A DNA stretch of 64,000 nt from Panorpa germanica (lineage: Eukaryota > Arthropoda > Insecta > Mecoptera > Panorpidae), in assembly GCA_963678705.1 (NCBI GenBank), contig OY783212.1, forward strand, positions 17,856,001 to 17,920,000, in the 5' to 3' direction. Of the stretch, positions 42,401 to 49,660 are shown in pieces. Numbering within the stretch: the first letter of the stretch is position 1; each line of letters begins with the position of its first letter. The translations under genes and the position numbers were made by a program. Under the pieces are notes generated by a model. That model made no database searches and had not been told where the DNA came from. It was given only the letters and a program-made list of their open reading frames with translations.

Positions 42401-45400
42401 TGAGGTTATAATTCTATTTGGCAATAAGTTTTCATAAAATTGATATTTAGCAATGGACGATTCAATATTCAAAAAGAAATCTGCACCATTTATTTATAAT
42501 TTAAACTTCCCGCTGATACCCTGTAGTTGTATAATAAGAAAATTCGTTTTGATTAAAAAAGACAGCTCATAAAAAGAAAAACGTTACTAGTGATGGAGAA
42601 AAACGTAATGGGACCGGTCAAGAAAGCTGTCGGATTTGCTGATATCAAATTCAATTCAATTTATTTAATTTACTGTAGAATTCCAAGTCAGCGCAAACCA
42701 TTTTCCTTCTTTTTTCACATTTTCTCTACTGAATTTCAAATAGTTTACATAGATCCCTTTTTATAAACGGTTTTAATCCGAAAAGAAAATTCTTATTTTG
42801 TAGATTTTCATGTAAGAAAGATTCTGTTATGTGTATACGTAATCAGTGCTAAATATTCGTAGGTTCTTTCAACGTGAACTGAGGTTTGAGAAATGAGAAA
42901 TGAGAAATGAAAATTTTGTTTGTACGAGTACATTTGTGTTTAATGGATTTTATGAAAGTCAAAGAGATTTGATTTGGAATATATTTTACATGTTTTTAAT
43001 GAAAGAAAAACCTTTCTTTTTTGTAATGAAATCTGACTGTGCTATAAAAAAGGATAAAAGCCGACCTTCAGTAATATAATTATCGCTCACTCCAAGGATT
43101 CTTCAGTGAGGCAGCTCAATGAGCGTTCGCAAGTATTAGCAAATGAAACCATACGCCACACCATCAACCAAAGGTATGTTAAATTTACTGCGTACTGCTT
43201 ATTTAAGGAGGTATAGGACGTTAACGTAAATGATGAAAACGTCGTGAAATTTGGAGGGTCGATATAAATAGTTAAAATACATGCAGTATCAAAATTTTAG
43301 AGACCTAGGGTTCATAGTTTTCTTTTTATACATGATTAAAAATAGTTTTCCATACAAATCATAATTTTCAGCTCAATTTCACCACATAATATAACTTTTA
43401 ACTATTAAAAAATGGTGACACGGCTTTCAAAAACTAAGTGTATATAAAAGAATCTTTTCTGTAACTATTGCAAAAATAAAATTATCAAAAGGATACCTAT
43501 TTACGAAAATATTTAAATAAAACCTTTAAGAAACAGTAAATGTAGGTTATAAGCCGGCAACGTTGCAAATGCCAATTTGAGCGGGAAATTCAAAATCGGA
43601 ATAAATATTATATAAAATATAACAATTTATTGGTCAAAAAACCAAATCACGCATGCGTCAACACACGTAAATTTACAGCGTTACCAAATTTATTATTCAT
43701 TGAATTAATATAAATTTGATATTAATTATAGGTAATTTTTCATTTATTAAACAAGCAAAAAGCAGTTTAATAGGGAATTGAAAAATTATTAGCCTTATAA
43801 GTTTACAATTATGTATGTTACATAATCGAATCCGAAGACATAGCAGTCAGCGTTTTGCATCAATCCTCTCGCTCACTGCATCGCCATATGTATAAGTAAT
43901 AGACCAATCAGAATGGACCTTACGGATTCTAAACTCAACTTATACTTGGATTACTAAACATCAAAGCGAACATCACGTGGTACAATCGTATGGCTATCAC
44001 GTGTTTCAGTTCATCCACATCAAATTTCATAATTTAAAGAAAGATACATATACGTAAAAATGAAAGAGACAACAATAATATTTGAATTGTATTCCTGTCA
44101 TATCTTGTTAGAAGAACTAAAACATGCTTTGCATATTCCAATAGAGCTCATTTTTGTCAATAATTCGTATGCGTTTTTTCTTTCTCCCCCGTCACATTAA
44201 ACCAATTCTGACGTAACACAAAAGGAGAGTTACATTTAGAGAAGTATGGTATTTTATGTGCAGCGGCACATTTTTTGAAAATCGAACATGTTATTTTTTA
44301 TTCAATATATGTATGTAGCACAAAAACTCAACCAATTGCTTGGCAGAGTATGATTAATAAAGGATAACAGATGCATCTCCATATCTGCGATAAAGTTCTG
44401 TATCAAATTATGAATATATGTAATGTTCACTGCATGGTTATCATTTGCCTTTGCAGAAGAGAACCATGAAGCAATATGACTCGCTGTATGTAATTACAAA
44501 GCGATAGCAAAGTACGAGCAAATCCATGCATAAGCGGATTTAGTAAACCTAATCCTTAATTAAGAACTCCTAGTGAGAATTAAGGGAACTAAAAAGTAAT
44601 GTCATGCTTTTAGGTGGATGCAGCCACAATCAAATTTCATCTGCAATGTGAATATATATGAAATTACGTGTAAAACCCGACAAAGCGAGTATGCGCTACT
44701 AATTGCATTAGTGAGCTACACTAACATTGAGAGTTTTGTGGCTACAGCTTATCCTCGTATGTTAAGGAATTATAAAAATGTGTTACGAGTATGTTATAAT
44801 TTCATTTTAGTTATGCTGTCACTATCATAGAAACATTATTTTGTTGTTTATGCAATTAACAAATTTTTTGCATGTTTTTTATGCCCTTTGACTGCATAAG
44901 GGCACGATATTTCTAACAATGATACTGGTTGAAGATGAAAATAAAATGTATACTTAAATTATGAGAGTTCGGCGGTCACTTGTGCTTAAAAGAGGTTAGA
45001 AGAGGCGTATATCTTTTTGATAAATCTATAAAGCACTTTATCTTATTGGTTTCTATATACATTCTATACAGTCCCGGATTTGAAGGAGGGCGGGCGGGGC
45101 TACTGCACCGAGGCCTCCACAATAGAGATAAAAGCAATACATTTTTAAAAAACTTGTCGGAAAAAAATTATTTCTTTTATTCGGAAAATAAATAGAGGCT
45201 CCTTCGTAGCCCCAGGGCCTCCACACCTTTAAATCCGGCCCTGATTCTATATGTTTTAAGCATAAGTCACCGCCGAATTATCGCAATTTAAACTTTATTT
45301 CTTATATTATTACGTGTTATGTATTATATTTAAATGTTATTATTCAGTTAATAAAATAATGTTTAATATAGTTCAAATTAGGAGAGTTCGGCAGTGACTT

Positions 45401-46731
45401 ATACTTAAAACAAGTTGTGGGGTATAAACTGCTGATATAACTAAAAAGCACTGTCTCACTTATTTTTCTATAATGTATATAGAAACGAATAAGATAAAAT
45501 TCATTATCGTATTATAGATTTATACAGGTCTTATAACCTCTTTTAAGTATAAGTCACCGGCGAACTCTCGTGATTTGGATTATATTTATCATAGATATTA
45601 GATATAGTTCAAATTACGAGAGTTCGGTGGCAATTCATGCAGAAAAGAAATTGCACCGTATAAATCAATGATACAATGAAAAGCACTGTCTCGCCGATTT
45701 CTTTAAAATGTATATAGGAACGAATAAGATAACATTCACAAATCGTATCGTAGATTTATACAGCTATTATAACCTATTTTTAGCATAAATTGCCGCCGAA
45801 CTCATAACAACATGATACAATACCATTTATAACTCGTATACAATAAAAACTATAAAACGAGCGCGATGGACTCAAGACTAATATAAATTAAGAGGATTAT
45901 AATGAGATTAAAGATATAAAAAATGGAACAGTATTACATGTGAAGAGGGGTCAAATGGAGAACAAAATTGAGATATCAATAAGAAAAAGAATAAAAGAAT
46001 GGTCGGAAAAGCTTTTCATTTTAATAAATATACAGGAGGGTACACGACTGGATCCCACTTCTGATATCAAAGACTATAAAATAATAATCATAATTCAGAT
46101 CTACAATAAATCTTTCAATAAATTCTTAACTAATTAAGAAATTATAATTTCAGTACTATTAAAAATAAAAATAATCATTTCAGTGTTCTTTAATCTTCTC
46201 TATAGATCTTATACTTATAATAATTGTTTTCAATTTGTTCTAGATTTATCTTTAACATTCACCCTTGGCTTTTAAACTTTAAGGGTAGGTTAAAGTTGGA
46301 TATCGTAAAACGCAGACTGATAGATAATTATAAAAATTAATTTCAAAAGCATCTTTAAAGTAGAGCTTGCCTTAGGGGTATCAGACTTTCTACAGCACCC
46401 TTTTGAACCCTTATTTGTTAGTAGTTTGTTCTCTTCAGGTGTAGGTAAACTATAGGAGGATGTTGTTTTATGAAACATAATATGTACGGTGATGTGAATA
46501 GACGGACAATGGACAGGGAAGGTAATAATGGTAATAATGCGTTCAGGGCTTAGGGCTGAGGGTTGAAGGCGCTGGGCTGAGGTACTTGGTACTCACCACC
46601 ACCAGGTTCCACATTTTAGCTGCCTCGGCTACGGTGGTGCACACCGTGCTACATCCAGCTAGAAGCATCAGCTTGTTGGGCCTGTTGTAAAGTAAGTTGT
46701 ACATGACGCTAGCTCCCAGGCCGGGCTCACA
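15134..46731 (-). CDS. GABA-B-R1: Metabotropic GABA-B receptor subunit 1, 13 exons, 5' end missing
   Basis: Class C G-protein-coupled receptor subunit that binds GABA in its extracellular Venus-flytrap domain; in known animals it works as a heterodimer with subunit 2 at the neuronal plasma membrane and signals through Gi/o. Joined exons: 46731-46597, 39561-39391, 25722-25506, 24867-24702, 21335-21092, 20772-20631, 19943-19793, 19203-19080, 18107-17991, 17899-17692, 16561-16305, 15621-15484, 15418-15134. They total 2355 bp, in frame, giving 784 residues and TAA. In this numbering the ligand domain is 1 to about 375, the seven helices about 377-644, the coiled coil about 645-705 and the tail to 784. 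Subunit 1 rather than 2 is supported by [36 protein letters not shown] and QEAPLAYD, which match mammalian GABBR1 including its agonist-contact Ser, His, Tyr, Trp, Glu and Asp positions. The signal peptide and first ligand-lobe segment are on exons not found in this window. Every intron is GT-AG. Confidence 0.96.
15484..15621 (-). CDS. GABA-B-R1: GABA-B-R1 exon e12, coiled coil
   Basis: 46 codons, phase 0, [14 protein letters not shown] to [12 protein letters not shown]. The charged heptad-like stretch ([20 protein letters not shown]) is the cytoplasmic coiled coil through which the two GABA-B subunits pair in characterised animals. Acceptor ATCTTAG, donor GCA|GTAAGT. The next intron is 65 bp, the smallest here. 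Confidence 0.95.
15669..16229. mobile_element. MITE in intron 11
   Basis: Inverted ends CTTAGAGCATATATAT at 15673-15688 and 16209-16224, with further inner inverted stretches (TATATCTAGACAG near the middle). It makes up most of the 683-bp intron. Family not assigned. Confidence 0.75.
16305..16561 (-). CDS. GABA-B-R1: GABA-B-R1 exon e11, helices five to seven
   Basis: GT plus 85 codons, [20 protein letters not shown] to SMALIFVPK. Three hydrophobic runs give transmembrane helices 5, 6 and 7. The third intracellular loop [20 protein letters not shown] is the G-protein-facing segment of this family. Acceptor ATTACAG, donor AAG|GTAAAT. Confidence 0.96.
16722..17420. repeat. hAT-like element interior, family G, in intron 10
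   Basis: Two successive related units (from about 16722 and 16908, each with CGGTAAGTCATA and GTAAAAGAAAGAGA-like blocks), then a G-rich tail. It matches the interior of the intact element at 34347-35330, but the CACTGGCGTAGC ends are not visible here. Confidence 0.75.
17692..17899 (-). CDS. GABA-B-R1: GABA-B-R1 exon e10, fourth membrane helix
   Basis: 69 codons plus one base, [20 protein letters not shown] to [11 protein letters not shown], then a split Gly. It holds transmembrane helix 4 and the long second extracellular loop with [11 protein letters not shown], including the Cys expected to bridge to helix 3. Acceptor TTTCTAG, donor CTGG|GTAATT. Confidence 0.95.
17991..18107 (-). CDS. GABA-B-R1: GABA-B-R1 exon e9, third membrane helix
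   Basis: 39 codons, phase 0, [20 protein letters not shown] to TTKAKTDPK. It carries transmembrane helix 3 with its conserved Cys at the extracellular end, then the basic second intracellular segment [12 protein letters not shown]. Acceptor TTCCTCCAG, donor AAG|GTAAAA. The next intron is only 91 bp. Confidence 0.96.
18169..18833 (+). mobile_element. MITE family B, copy 3 (both ends present)
   Basis: 665 bp in intron 8, running from AATGGGCTTGTGTCCT to AGGACACAAGCCCATT. TA flanks both ATGGGC ends, compatible with a Tc1/mariner-type TA target, although other copies do not keep it. Two thirds of the 972-bp intron is this element. Confidence 0.88.
19080..19203 (-). CDS. GABA-B-R1: GABA-B-R1 exon e8, second membrane helix
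   Basis: One base plus 41 codons, [20 protein letters not shown] to [31 protein letters not shown] is transmembrane helix 2. Acceptor TATTTCCAG. The donor is CAG|GTTAAA, the weakest in the gene, but it is required for the join to ICQARSW in e9. Confidence 0.93.
19257..19784 (+). mobile_element. TTAA MITE family A, copy 1, in intron 7
   Basis: Inverted ends related to CATTCCCACTCACTG, with TTAA at 19781-19784 and a mutated ATAA at 19257-19260. TTAA begins 9 nt after the exon 7 boundary. It accounts for about 530 of the 589 bp of the intron. Confidence 0.88.
19793..19943 (-). CDS. GABA-B-R1: GABA-B-R1 exon e7, first membrane helix
   Basis: GT, 49 codons and [22 protein letters not shown] to NIWHSHR. 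Acceptor CTTTTAG, donor AGAAG|GTACAT. It links the ligand domain to the membrane domain. The hydrophobic run [20 protein letters not shown] is transmembrane helix 1. A TTAA-flanked MITE starts 8 nt into the following intron. Confidence 0.95.
20008..20617. mobile_element. hAT-like MITE, family H, copy 2, in intron 6
   Basis: 610 bp with CAGAGATGTGC at both ends in inverted orientation. The 8-bp target duplication TCAATCAA at 20000-20007 and 20618-20625 is exact. The duplication includes the sixth base of the exon 6 donor site. It fills nearly all of the 687-bp intron. Confidence 0.93.
20631..20772 (-). CDS. GABA-B-R1: GABA-B-R1 exon e6
   Basis: 47 codons plus one base, [20 protein letters not shown] to MNREEWA, with a split Gly. 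Acceptor TGTCTTAG, donor GCTG|GTAAGT. This is the C-terminal part of the ligand-binding domain. The open frame runs past the donor into a transposon, but the homology stops at the splice site. A MITE begins 13 nt into the following intron. Confidence 0.95.
21092..21335 (-). CDS. GABA-B-R1: GABA-B-R1 exon e5
   Basis: One base plus 81 codons, [13 protein letters not shown] to STQFLGVS. Acceptor CCTTTTTAG, donor TCG|GTAAGC. It includes [13 protein letters not shown], where the conserved Glu and Asp match agonist-contact positions in mammalian GABBR1. It is followed by a 319-bp intron in which I recognise no repeat. Confidence 0.96.
21520..21950. repeat. Family G fragment in intron 4
   Basis: Shares ACCGGTAAGTCATA, the AAGAAAGAGATAGCAATATT block and the G-rich tail with 16722-17420 and 34347-35330. 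It has a single unit rather than the doubled one. No terminal repeats seen. Confidence 0.7.
22563..23062 (+). mobile_element. TTAA MITE family A, copy 2, in intron 4
   Basis: Left end GCATTCCCACTCACTG, right end degenerate (CAATGAGTAGGAGTAATA) followed by TTAA at 23059-23062. It shares the core ATGACTACGCGTATTGCC with the other A copies. Confidence 0.85.
23864..23935 (+). tRNA. tRNA-Gly (anticodon UCC)
   Basis: 72-nt cloverleaf. The acceptor stem GCGTCGG pairs perfectly with CCGACGC and has discriminator A. The A box is TGGTGTAATGGTC. The anticodon loop CTTCCAA gives UCC, decoding GGA. The T arm is CCGGGTTCGATTCCCGG, with a perfect 5-bp stem. A TTTT run (23941-23944) follows as Pol III terminator. 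There is no intron and no mismatch, so it looks functional. It lies antisense within intron 4 of GABA-B-R1. Confidence 0.97.
24702..24867 (-). CDS. GABA-B-R1: GABA-B-R1 exon e4
   Basis: GG, 54 codons and a trailing [21 protein letters not shown] to SGMTREEF, then a split Arg. The WYEDNW motif supplies the conserved lobe-2 Trp that contacts GABA in GABBR1. Acceptor AATTTTAG, donor TTTAG|GTAAAT. The following intron is 3366 bp and hosts a tRNA gene on the opposite strand. Confidence 0.95.
24921..25391 (+). mobile_element. TTAA MITE family A, copy 3, in intron 3
   Basis: Inverted ends with CATTCCCACTCACTG on the left and CAGTGAGTGGAAATG on the right. Exact TTAA at 24921-24924 and 25388-25391. 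It fills most of the 638-bp intron. Confidence 0.9.
25506..25722 (-). CDS. GABA-B-R1: GABA-B-R1 exon e3
   Basis: 72 codons plus one base, TVEDLESRC to YVWFFI, with the next Gly split across the intron. Acceptor TTCCACAG, donor ATTG|GTAGGT. It contains [12 protein letters not shown], with the conserved Tyr that contacts ligand in GABBR1. It covers the hinge and start of lobe 2 of the Venus flytrap. Confidence 0.96.
26368..27024 (-). repeat. Repeat family C, full-length copy in intron 2
   Basis: Runs from the GCATATTTTCGATAATG end to a CCCCCCCTTAA block. It includes the 19-bp inverted pair around GTAACGCTGTCGAG and the AGTTTTACTCCAATCGA block shared by all C copies. The 81-codon ORF inside is repeat sequence. 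Confidence 0.85.
27571..27916 (+). mobile_element. TTAA MITE family A, copy 4, truncated
   Basis: Starts at TTAA (27571-27574) with the CATTCCCACTCACT end and stops abruptly at 27916, where a CAGAGATGTGC sequence begins. The right half is absent. Confidence 0.82.
27917..28040 (+). repeat. Family H variant end
   Basis: Begins CAGAGATGTGCACAAAT and continues with AAATCCCCTATTATGC and CACGAAACACGGCTCG, shared with 50775-50912. No matching right terminus was found. Confidence 0.7.
28520..28558. repeat. Perfect 16-bp hairpin, 7-nt loop
   Basis: ATCCTGTATCCAGTGC (28520-28535) is the exact reverse complement of 28543-28558, with loop AGAGACG. Weaker outer pairing may extend it. It is GC-richer than its surroundings. 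Function unknown. Confidence 0.7.
28973..31536 (+). repeat. Decayed Helitron-like or satellite region
   Basis: Opens with a TA microsatellite (about 28973-28992), then sequence diverged from the units at 31537-34023: GGCGTCCC-like, GGAAAAACTGGAAAA and GGGGGCAATGTT blocks. CAGTAGCGGCG-type motifs recur near 29273, 29517, 29762 and 30162. It ends with the hairpin CGTCGCtttGCGACG (31508-31522), 10 nt, then CTAG (31533-31536). Confidence 0.65.
30600..31377 (+). repeat. Purine-rich G/A repeat, three diverged units
   Basis: Blocks resembling AGAGGAATAAAATTGAAAG then GAGCATGGAGCCAA and ATGATT occur at about 30600, 30988 and 31257. Two consecutive ORFs (30886-31176, 31177-31377) share RGI.LKVR, RAWSQ.VMI and GRG. 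They look like translations of one repeat and not like independent genes. Confidence 0.55.
31537..32331 (+). mobile_element. Helitron-like tandem unit 1
   Basis: 795 bp. It starts TCATATATTATAATG directly after a CTAG and ends with the hairpin CGTCGCattGCGACG (32303-32317) and a degenerate CTCAAG. 5' TC, a 3' hairpin about 10 nt before CTRR, no terminal inverted repeats and no transposase are the signs of a non-autonomous Helitron. Confidence 0.72.
32332..33126 (+). mobile_element. Helitron-like tandem unit 2
   Basis: Exactly 795 bp, head to tail with unit 1 and very similar along its whole length. It ends with the hairpin CGTCGCttGCGACG (33099-33112), then GGGGGTAAAAG and CTAG (33123-33126). 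Confidence 0.75.
33127..34023 (+). mobile_element. Helitron-like tandem unit 3
   Basis: About 897 bp: a third head-to-tail copy with its 3' end duplicated. One hairpin lies at 33919-33933, with one mismatch, and a second at 33996-34009 with CTAG at 34020-34023. The open frames inside repeat in every unit and are not genes. Confidence 0.74.
34024..34250 (+). repeat. Repeat family C, partial copy
   Basis: Starts TTTATTTATATTATTG directly after the last Helitron-like CTAG and carries the AACTGTCGGAGATATAGA block. It is truncated after GACCGATTCTTTTGAAA. Confidence 0.75.
34347..35330. mobile_element. hAT-like element with 8-bp TATGTGAG duplication
   Basis: 984 bp. The ends CACTGGCGTAGCTAGG and CAGTGACGTAGCAAGG (right end, reverse complement) are imperfect inverted repeats, each followed by a GGGGCC-rich subterminal region. 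TATGTGAG at 34339-34346 and 35331-35338 is an exact 8-bp target duplication. The interior contains the doubled family G unit (about 34545 and 34725). No transposase ORF. Confidence 0.92.
35893..36505 (+). pseudogene. 3' end of an R1-like LINE, ORF2 C terminus
   Basis: Open frame from after a stop near 35890 to TAA at 36383-36385. The translated part (from Met at 35951, 144 residues) contains [24 protein letters not shown] and a Cys-x2-Cys-x8-His-x4-Cys cluster ([18 protein letters not shown]). This arrangement is typical of the C terminus of R1/I-group LINE polymerases in insects. Reverse transcriptase and endonuclease are absent, so this is a 5'-truncated copy. A short 3' UTR ends in an AATAATAATAAT tail around 36490-36505. 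Confidence 0.85.
37279..37791 (+). mobile_element. TTAA MITE family A, copy 5
   Basis: Ends CATTCCCACTCACT and CAGTGAGTGGGAATG, with TTAA at 37788-37791. The left target is mutated. The internal ATGACTACGCG core is deleted here. Confidence 0.87.
38500..39171 (+). repeat. Repeat family C, full-length copy in intron 2
   Basis: Begins with a GGGAGGGGGTTAA block and ends GAAAATATGCTTC...TTTTGACC. An internal inverted pair (GTAACGCTG at 38737 and its partner around 38870-38888) encloses about 130 bp. Opposite in orientation to the copies at 26368 and 46847. Confidence 0.85.
39391..39561 (-). CDS. GABA-B-R1: GABA-B-R1 exon e2
   Basis: 57 codons, phase 0, [12 protein letters not shown] to AEEVFIS. 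Acceptor CACTTTCAG, donor TCG|GTAAGT. It holds the SSPALS and [13 protein letters not shown] segments, whose Ser and His are conserved with the GABA-binding residues of GABBR1. It continues the sequence of e1 directly (NLVV then LCYG), which excludes any exon in between. It is followed by the largest intron, 13668 bp. Confidence 0.96.
39830..40200. repeat. Diverged repeat shared with 57880-58040
   Basis: Shared blocks in the same order are TATGAACGACTG, TCATGACAAAAAA.TCAT and AAAATGTTTACTGGG. Old and degenerate. Class unknown. Confidence 0.5.
41759..42369 (+). mobile_element. MITE family B, copy 4
   Basis: From TGTGTCCTCATTTTTTAGTG to AGGACACAAGCCCATT, in intron 1. Close to full length. Its left outermost bases are altered. 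Confidence 0.86.
43043..43173 (+). promoter_or_regulatory. Candidate TATA/Inr promoter and short first exon
   Basis: TATAAAAA begins at 43043. The arthropod initiator TCAGT lies at 43068-43072, placing +1 at 43070, 27 nt downstream. The following 104 nt end at AAG|GTATGT. An ATG in this exon opens [10 protein letters not shown] up to the donor. It lies antisense in intron 1 of GABA-B-R1. No downstream exon was found. A family D MITE sits 30 bp further on. Confidence 0.35.
43207..43788. mobile_element. TTAA MITE family D, copy 2, truncated
   Basis: Starts after TTAA (43203-43206) with GGAGGTATAGGACGTTA, inverted relative to the copy at 11886. It is shorter and ends in TAGGGAATTGAAAAATTA without the second terminus. 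Confidence 0.82.
43800..44950. other. Spacer in intron 1, no gene seen
   Basis: A 70-codon ORF at 44618-44830 has no recognisable motif. No repeat from the main families. Confidence 0.45.
44951..45291. mobile_element. MITE family F, copy 2, with nested insertion
   Basis: Ends ATGAGAGTTCGGCGG and the reverse complement of GATAATTCGGCGG. It is interrupted by a 175-bp hAT-like element at 45069-45243. Confidence 0.82.
45069..45243. mobile_element. 175-bp hAT-like MITE nested in family F
   Basis: Inverted ends CAGTCCCGGATTTGAAGG and CAGGGCCGGATTTAAAGG. The 8-bp target duplication ATTCTATA at 45061-45068 and 45244-45251 is exact. Confidence 0.92.
45367..45583. mobile_element. MITE family F, copy 3
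   Basis: About 217 bp. AGTTCAAATTAGGAGAG at the left, inverted partner at the right. Very similar to the copy at 8163-8376. Confidence 0.85.
45598..45806. mobile_element. MITE family F, copy 4
   Basis: Starts ATAGTTCAAATTACGAGAG; the right end is degenerate (GCCGCCGAACTCATAA). It is the third F copy in 0.9 kb and more diverged than copy 3. Confidence 0.8.
45807..46590. other. Spacer in intron 1, no gene seen
   Basis: Includes short ORFs on both strands (45940-46137, 46290-46478) without a recognisable family. Confidence 0.45.
46597..46731 (-). CDS. GABA-B-R1: GABA-B-R1 exon e1 (first found in window)
   Basis: 45 codons, phase 0 at both ends, starting [14 protein letters not shown] and ending KMWNLVV. 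The 5' edge is a TTTTACAG acceptor, so this is an internal exon and not the first. The donor is GTG|GTGAGT. It carries the Ser-containing AGCST turn that corresponds to an agonist-contact segment of mammalian GABBR1 lobe 1. It is followed by a 7035-bp intron. Confidence 0.95.
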
Positions 46732-46846
46732 CTGTAAAATAAAATATATTTTCTTGAATATTAAAGTTTTTATTACATATATGAATTATATTTCTTTTGT
46801 TTGTTGCTTGAGATAAAAACAATCTACTTATTCTCTCCTATAAGCT

Positions 46847-47540
46847 TTTCTCTTAGGTCAAATCGATAAAAAAGAAGTATATTTTCGATAATGTTTTTTG
46901 ACGACACAGTTAATATATAATTATTTCTATAATTACTACATGATAAAATAACATTTGAAGAATACTTTGTGAAATTTTCATAAATAAATGTCAAGAAATG
47001 AGGCATTGCCAGCGAATTTTCGCAGACGTCACAAAAAAAAGTAACATTACGGTGCCACTCATAACTCATCATTGGATTTTCTGAAATCGAAAAACCAAAA
47101 TGATTTCATTAGTTGATAAGATTCTGCAGGTAACGCTGTCGAGTTTTTCCATTTTTATTGATTTTTCAATTTTTTACAGCACTTAAAAAAATCAGAAACT
47201 TTGTTATTTTAAAATAAGTTAAATTTAAAAAATTTAAAAAAACTCGACAGCGTTACCTCGGCATTTATGTAAAGAAAGAGTGTGCAAAGTTCCAAAAGAA
47301 TCGCTCTAGGAGATTTTGCGCTAAAGAGTGCACCGACTCTGAAAAAACTATGTGTACGAAATCGCATTTAAAGTTTCAAAGTAACACGAAAGCAGACCAG
47401 AGAGGTGAAGACCTAAAAGTCTATATCTCCGACAGTTTTACTCCAATCGTCTTCAAATTTGTACACAACAAACTTAATATGGTGTACAATAATATAAATA
47501 AATAAAAGAAAAGGAAAATAAAAAAAATTTAAACCTTACC
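46847..47540 (-). repeat. Repeat family C copy just upstream of exon e1
   Basis: Full-length arrangement from the ATATTTTCGATAATG end to ACCCCCCCTTAA-like sequence. About 115 bp separates it from exon e1. Confidence 0.85.
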
Positions 47541-48358
47541 CCCCCTTAATGAACTTTTATATGTAAATGTAATGATCTATAGGATACTAGATATCTTTGT
47601 TATTGGTACTAAATACTATGAACAAATACCATTTATCCAACAAAATGTAACATATGACAGAAAGCAACAAATGTTTCCATTTTTAAGTCGTAAGCCTTTC
47701 GCAGAGTTTGAATGTGTGTATATTTCCAATTGAAGTGCATCAACTCCAATAGAATCTTCCAGACCATTAATGAAATCTTTTCAGATTACGTGAAACATAT
47801 CGTTGATACAGTGGTCCCGTGATTCGATTCACACGAGACAAACACAGCGACGCGACGCCAGTTAATTGAATAAATTCTATGGATTATTTGTGCATTGTTC
47901 AAGTCGATGCAGACATTATTATTCACAGACAGTGAGCATTAACGCAGACACTAGACTTAAATATTAATGTACTCTAAAATGTGTTTTGTAAACGTTACGT
48001 AACTCGTAACGTATCGCGGTGTTCCAAGCCGCGCCTTTTGTTTTTTAAGTGATGAATATCTCTATTTAATTACGAATTTGCATGAACATAATAGAAATAA
48101 ATAAACGGTGAAGAAAATATTCGCTCAGCGCATGTAGTACGAGAATTTGCAGCACTACCAAAGAAAAACAGAGGTTTGTTTGTCACAATTGAATCAAATA
48201 CTTGCGTCGCCGACTAGTAGGATGCATTCTATTTTAATAAGATGTAAATGAAGCTTCTACTCTAATGTTTATCAATACACCACTGTACTATGTGTTATTA
48301 AATGTTCGTATTATATACTTGAAGCCCATGAGCACACCGTGGTCCTTATGCACAAAGA
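47541..48358. other. Upstream spacer, no gene seen
   Basis: Unique-looking AT-rich DNA. I searched the minus strand for the missing receptor N-terminal exon and found none. Confidence 0.45.
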
Positions 48359-48748
48359 CAGGGGCGGCCTTAGCCATTGCGAGGCCCTGGGCAACAGATC
48401 TTTGCGAGGCACTTGTTCTTTGTATAATTTATGTAAATTGTAAGTAAGTATTTTTGATATTAATTGCCGAGAAATAAATTGTAATAAATTATATTGGAAT
48501 ATTTATAAAAGTTAACAAGCAGAAAGACGACAAATATTAATGATGATAAACTAAGGCACATGAATGTCTTAAAAGATATACGCAGTGATTCTAATGTGAT
48601 TTCTAAAGAGTGTGGCGCGAGATTCAAATACATATATAGTAATGAATTTGTACTTTTGTATTTGGGTTGTTGCGCGAGAATGCGAGGCCTCTACAAGAAC
48701 GAGTCCCCGGGCGGTTGCCCTGCCTGCTACCCCCTAAGGCCGCCTCTG
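48359..48748. mobile_element. hAT-like MITE, CAGGGGCGGCCTTAG ends
   Basis: 390 bp with CAGGGGCGGCCTTAG on the left and CAGAGGCGGCCTTAG (reverse complement) on the right, with GC-rich subterminal parts and an AT-rich middle. I could not confirm an 8-bp duplication. Confidence 0.75.
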
Positions 48749-49021
48749 ATTCTGGATCCTTAAGCAGATATATGTTTCCAAGTATGTTCAGATATACACG
48801 AATGCGAGTTGAACGTAGTGCGGCACTTTGAGATACCTATGTTTTATCCATATTATGAAAACGGACGTATGCAATATGTAATTTTACGGTGCTTTGTAAA
48901 AATATAGCGATAGGTACTTTAGCATAACGCGATTTTCTCGTACAACGCGTCTACTACAGCATAGCTTGTTTCTAAAGCGTATTATATACACTTACATAAT
49001 GCTAACGCAAACTCTCTCCGC

Positions 49022-49660
49022 AATGAGCTTGTGTCCTCATTTTTTAGTGGTCGATTTTTCAATTGTTGATTGAAATTGATGTTAATAAATGTGCATTGGC
49101 GTGTCTATTTTATTAAATATCTAAATGTTGACGGAGATATAGCAATTAAAAGTTTGAATTGTAGTTTTAGCGCTAGAAATGGTCGGCCATATTTTTATGA
49201 CGTGAAATGCATTTTAATGTCAGTTATTTGTTGAGTAGGTCACTGCTGTGGTAATGTTTTGTAGGTGTTGGTAGTCAAATAATCAAGTCAAGTCAAAGAA
49301 TAATAAGTTTTTATATTATTTAACCCTGCTAAGGCAGACATAATATTGGAATTTGATTGTTCCTTGAAATAGCTGTAAATAATATTTGATATTTTGATAT
49401 ATAAATACATATAGCAGACATTTATGAGCTGTAAGGTTGGTAACCTTACACAAGGATTGTGATGTCACAAGGACTTGGAATGTGTACAACGTTGAATCCC
49501 TTTAATAATTAAAGAGACAAAATGACTTTTTTAATTGTTAATATCTCTCAACATATAAGGAGTTATTAAAACATAATTGAACATTTGAGGTTCTAGAAAT
49601 CCACTTTATCAATATATAGTACACTTTTATAGAAATTAAGACATAGGACACAAGCCCATT
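49022..49660 (+). mobile_element. MITE family B, copy 5
   Basis: 639 bp, from AATGAGCTTGTGTCCTCAT to AGGACACAAGCCCATT. Both ends present. Confidence 0.88.

Noticed and set aside
15134-46731. Assignment to GABA-B receptor subunit 2
   Set aside because: The agonist-contact residues and the [19 protein letters not shown] and QEAPLAYD segments match subunit 1, not subunit 2.
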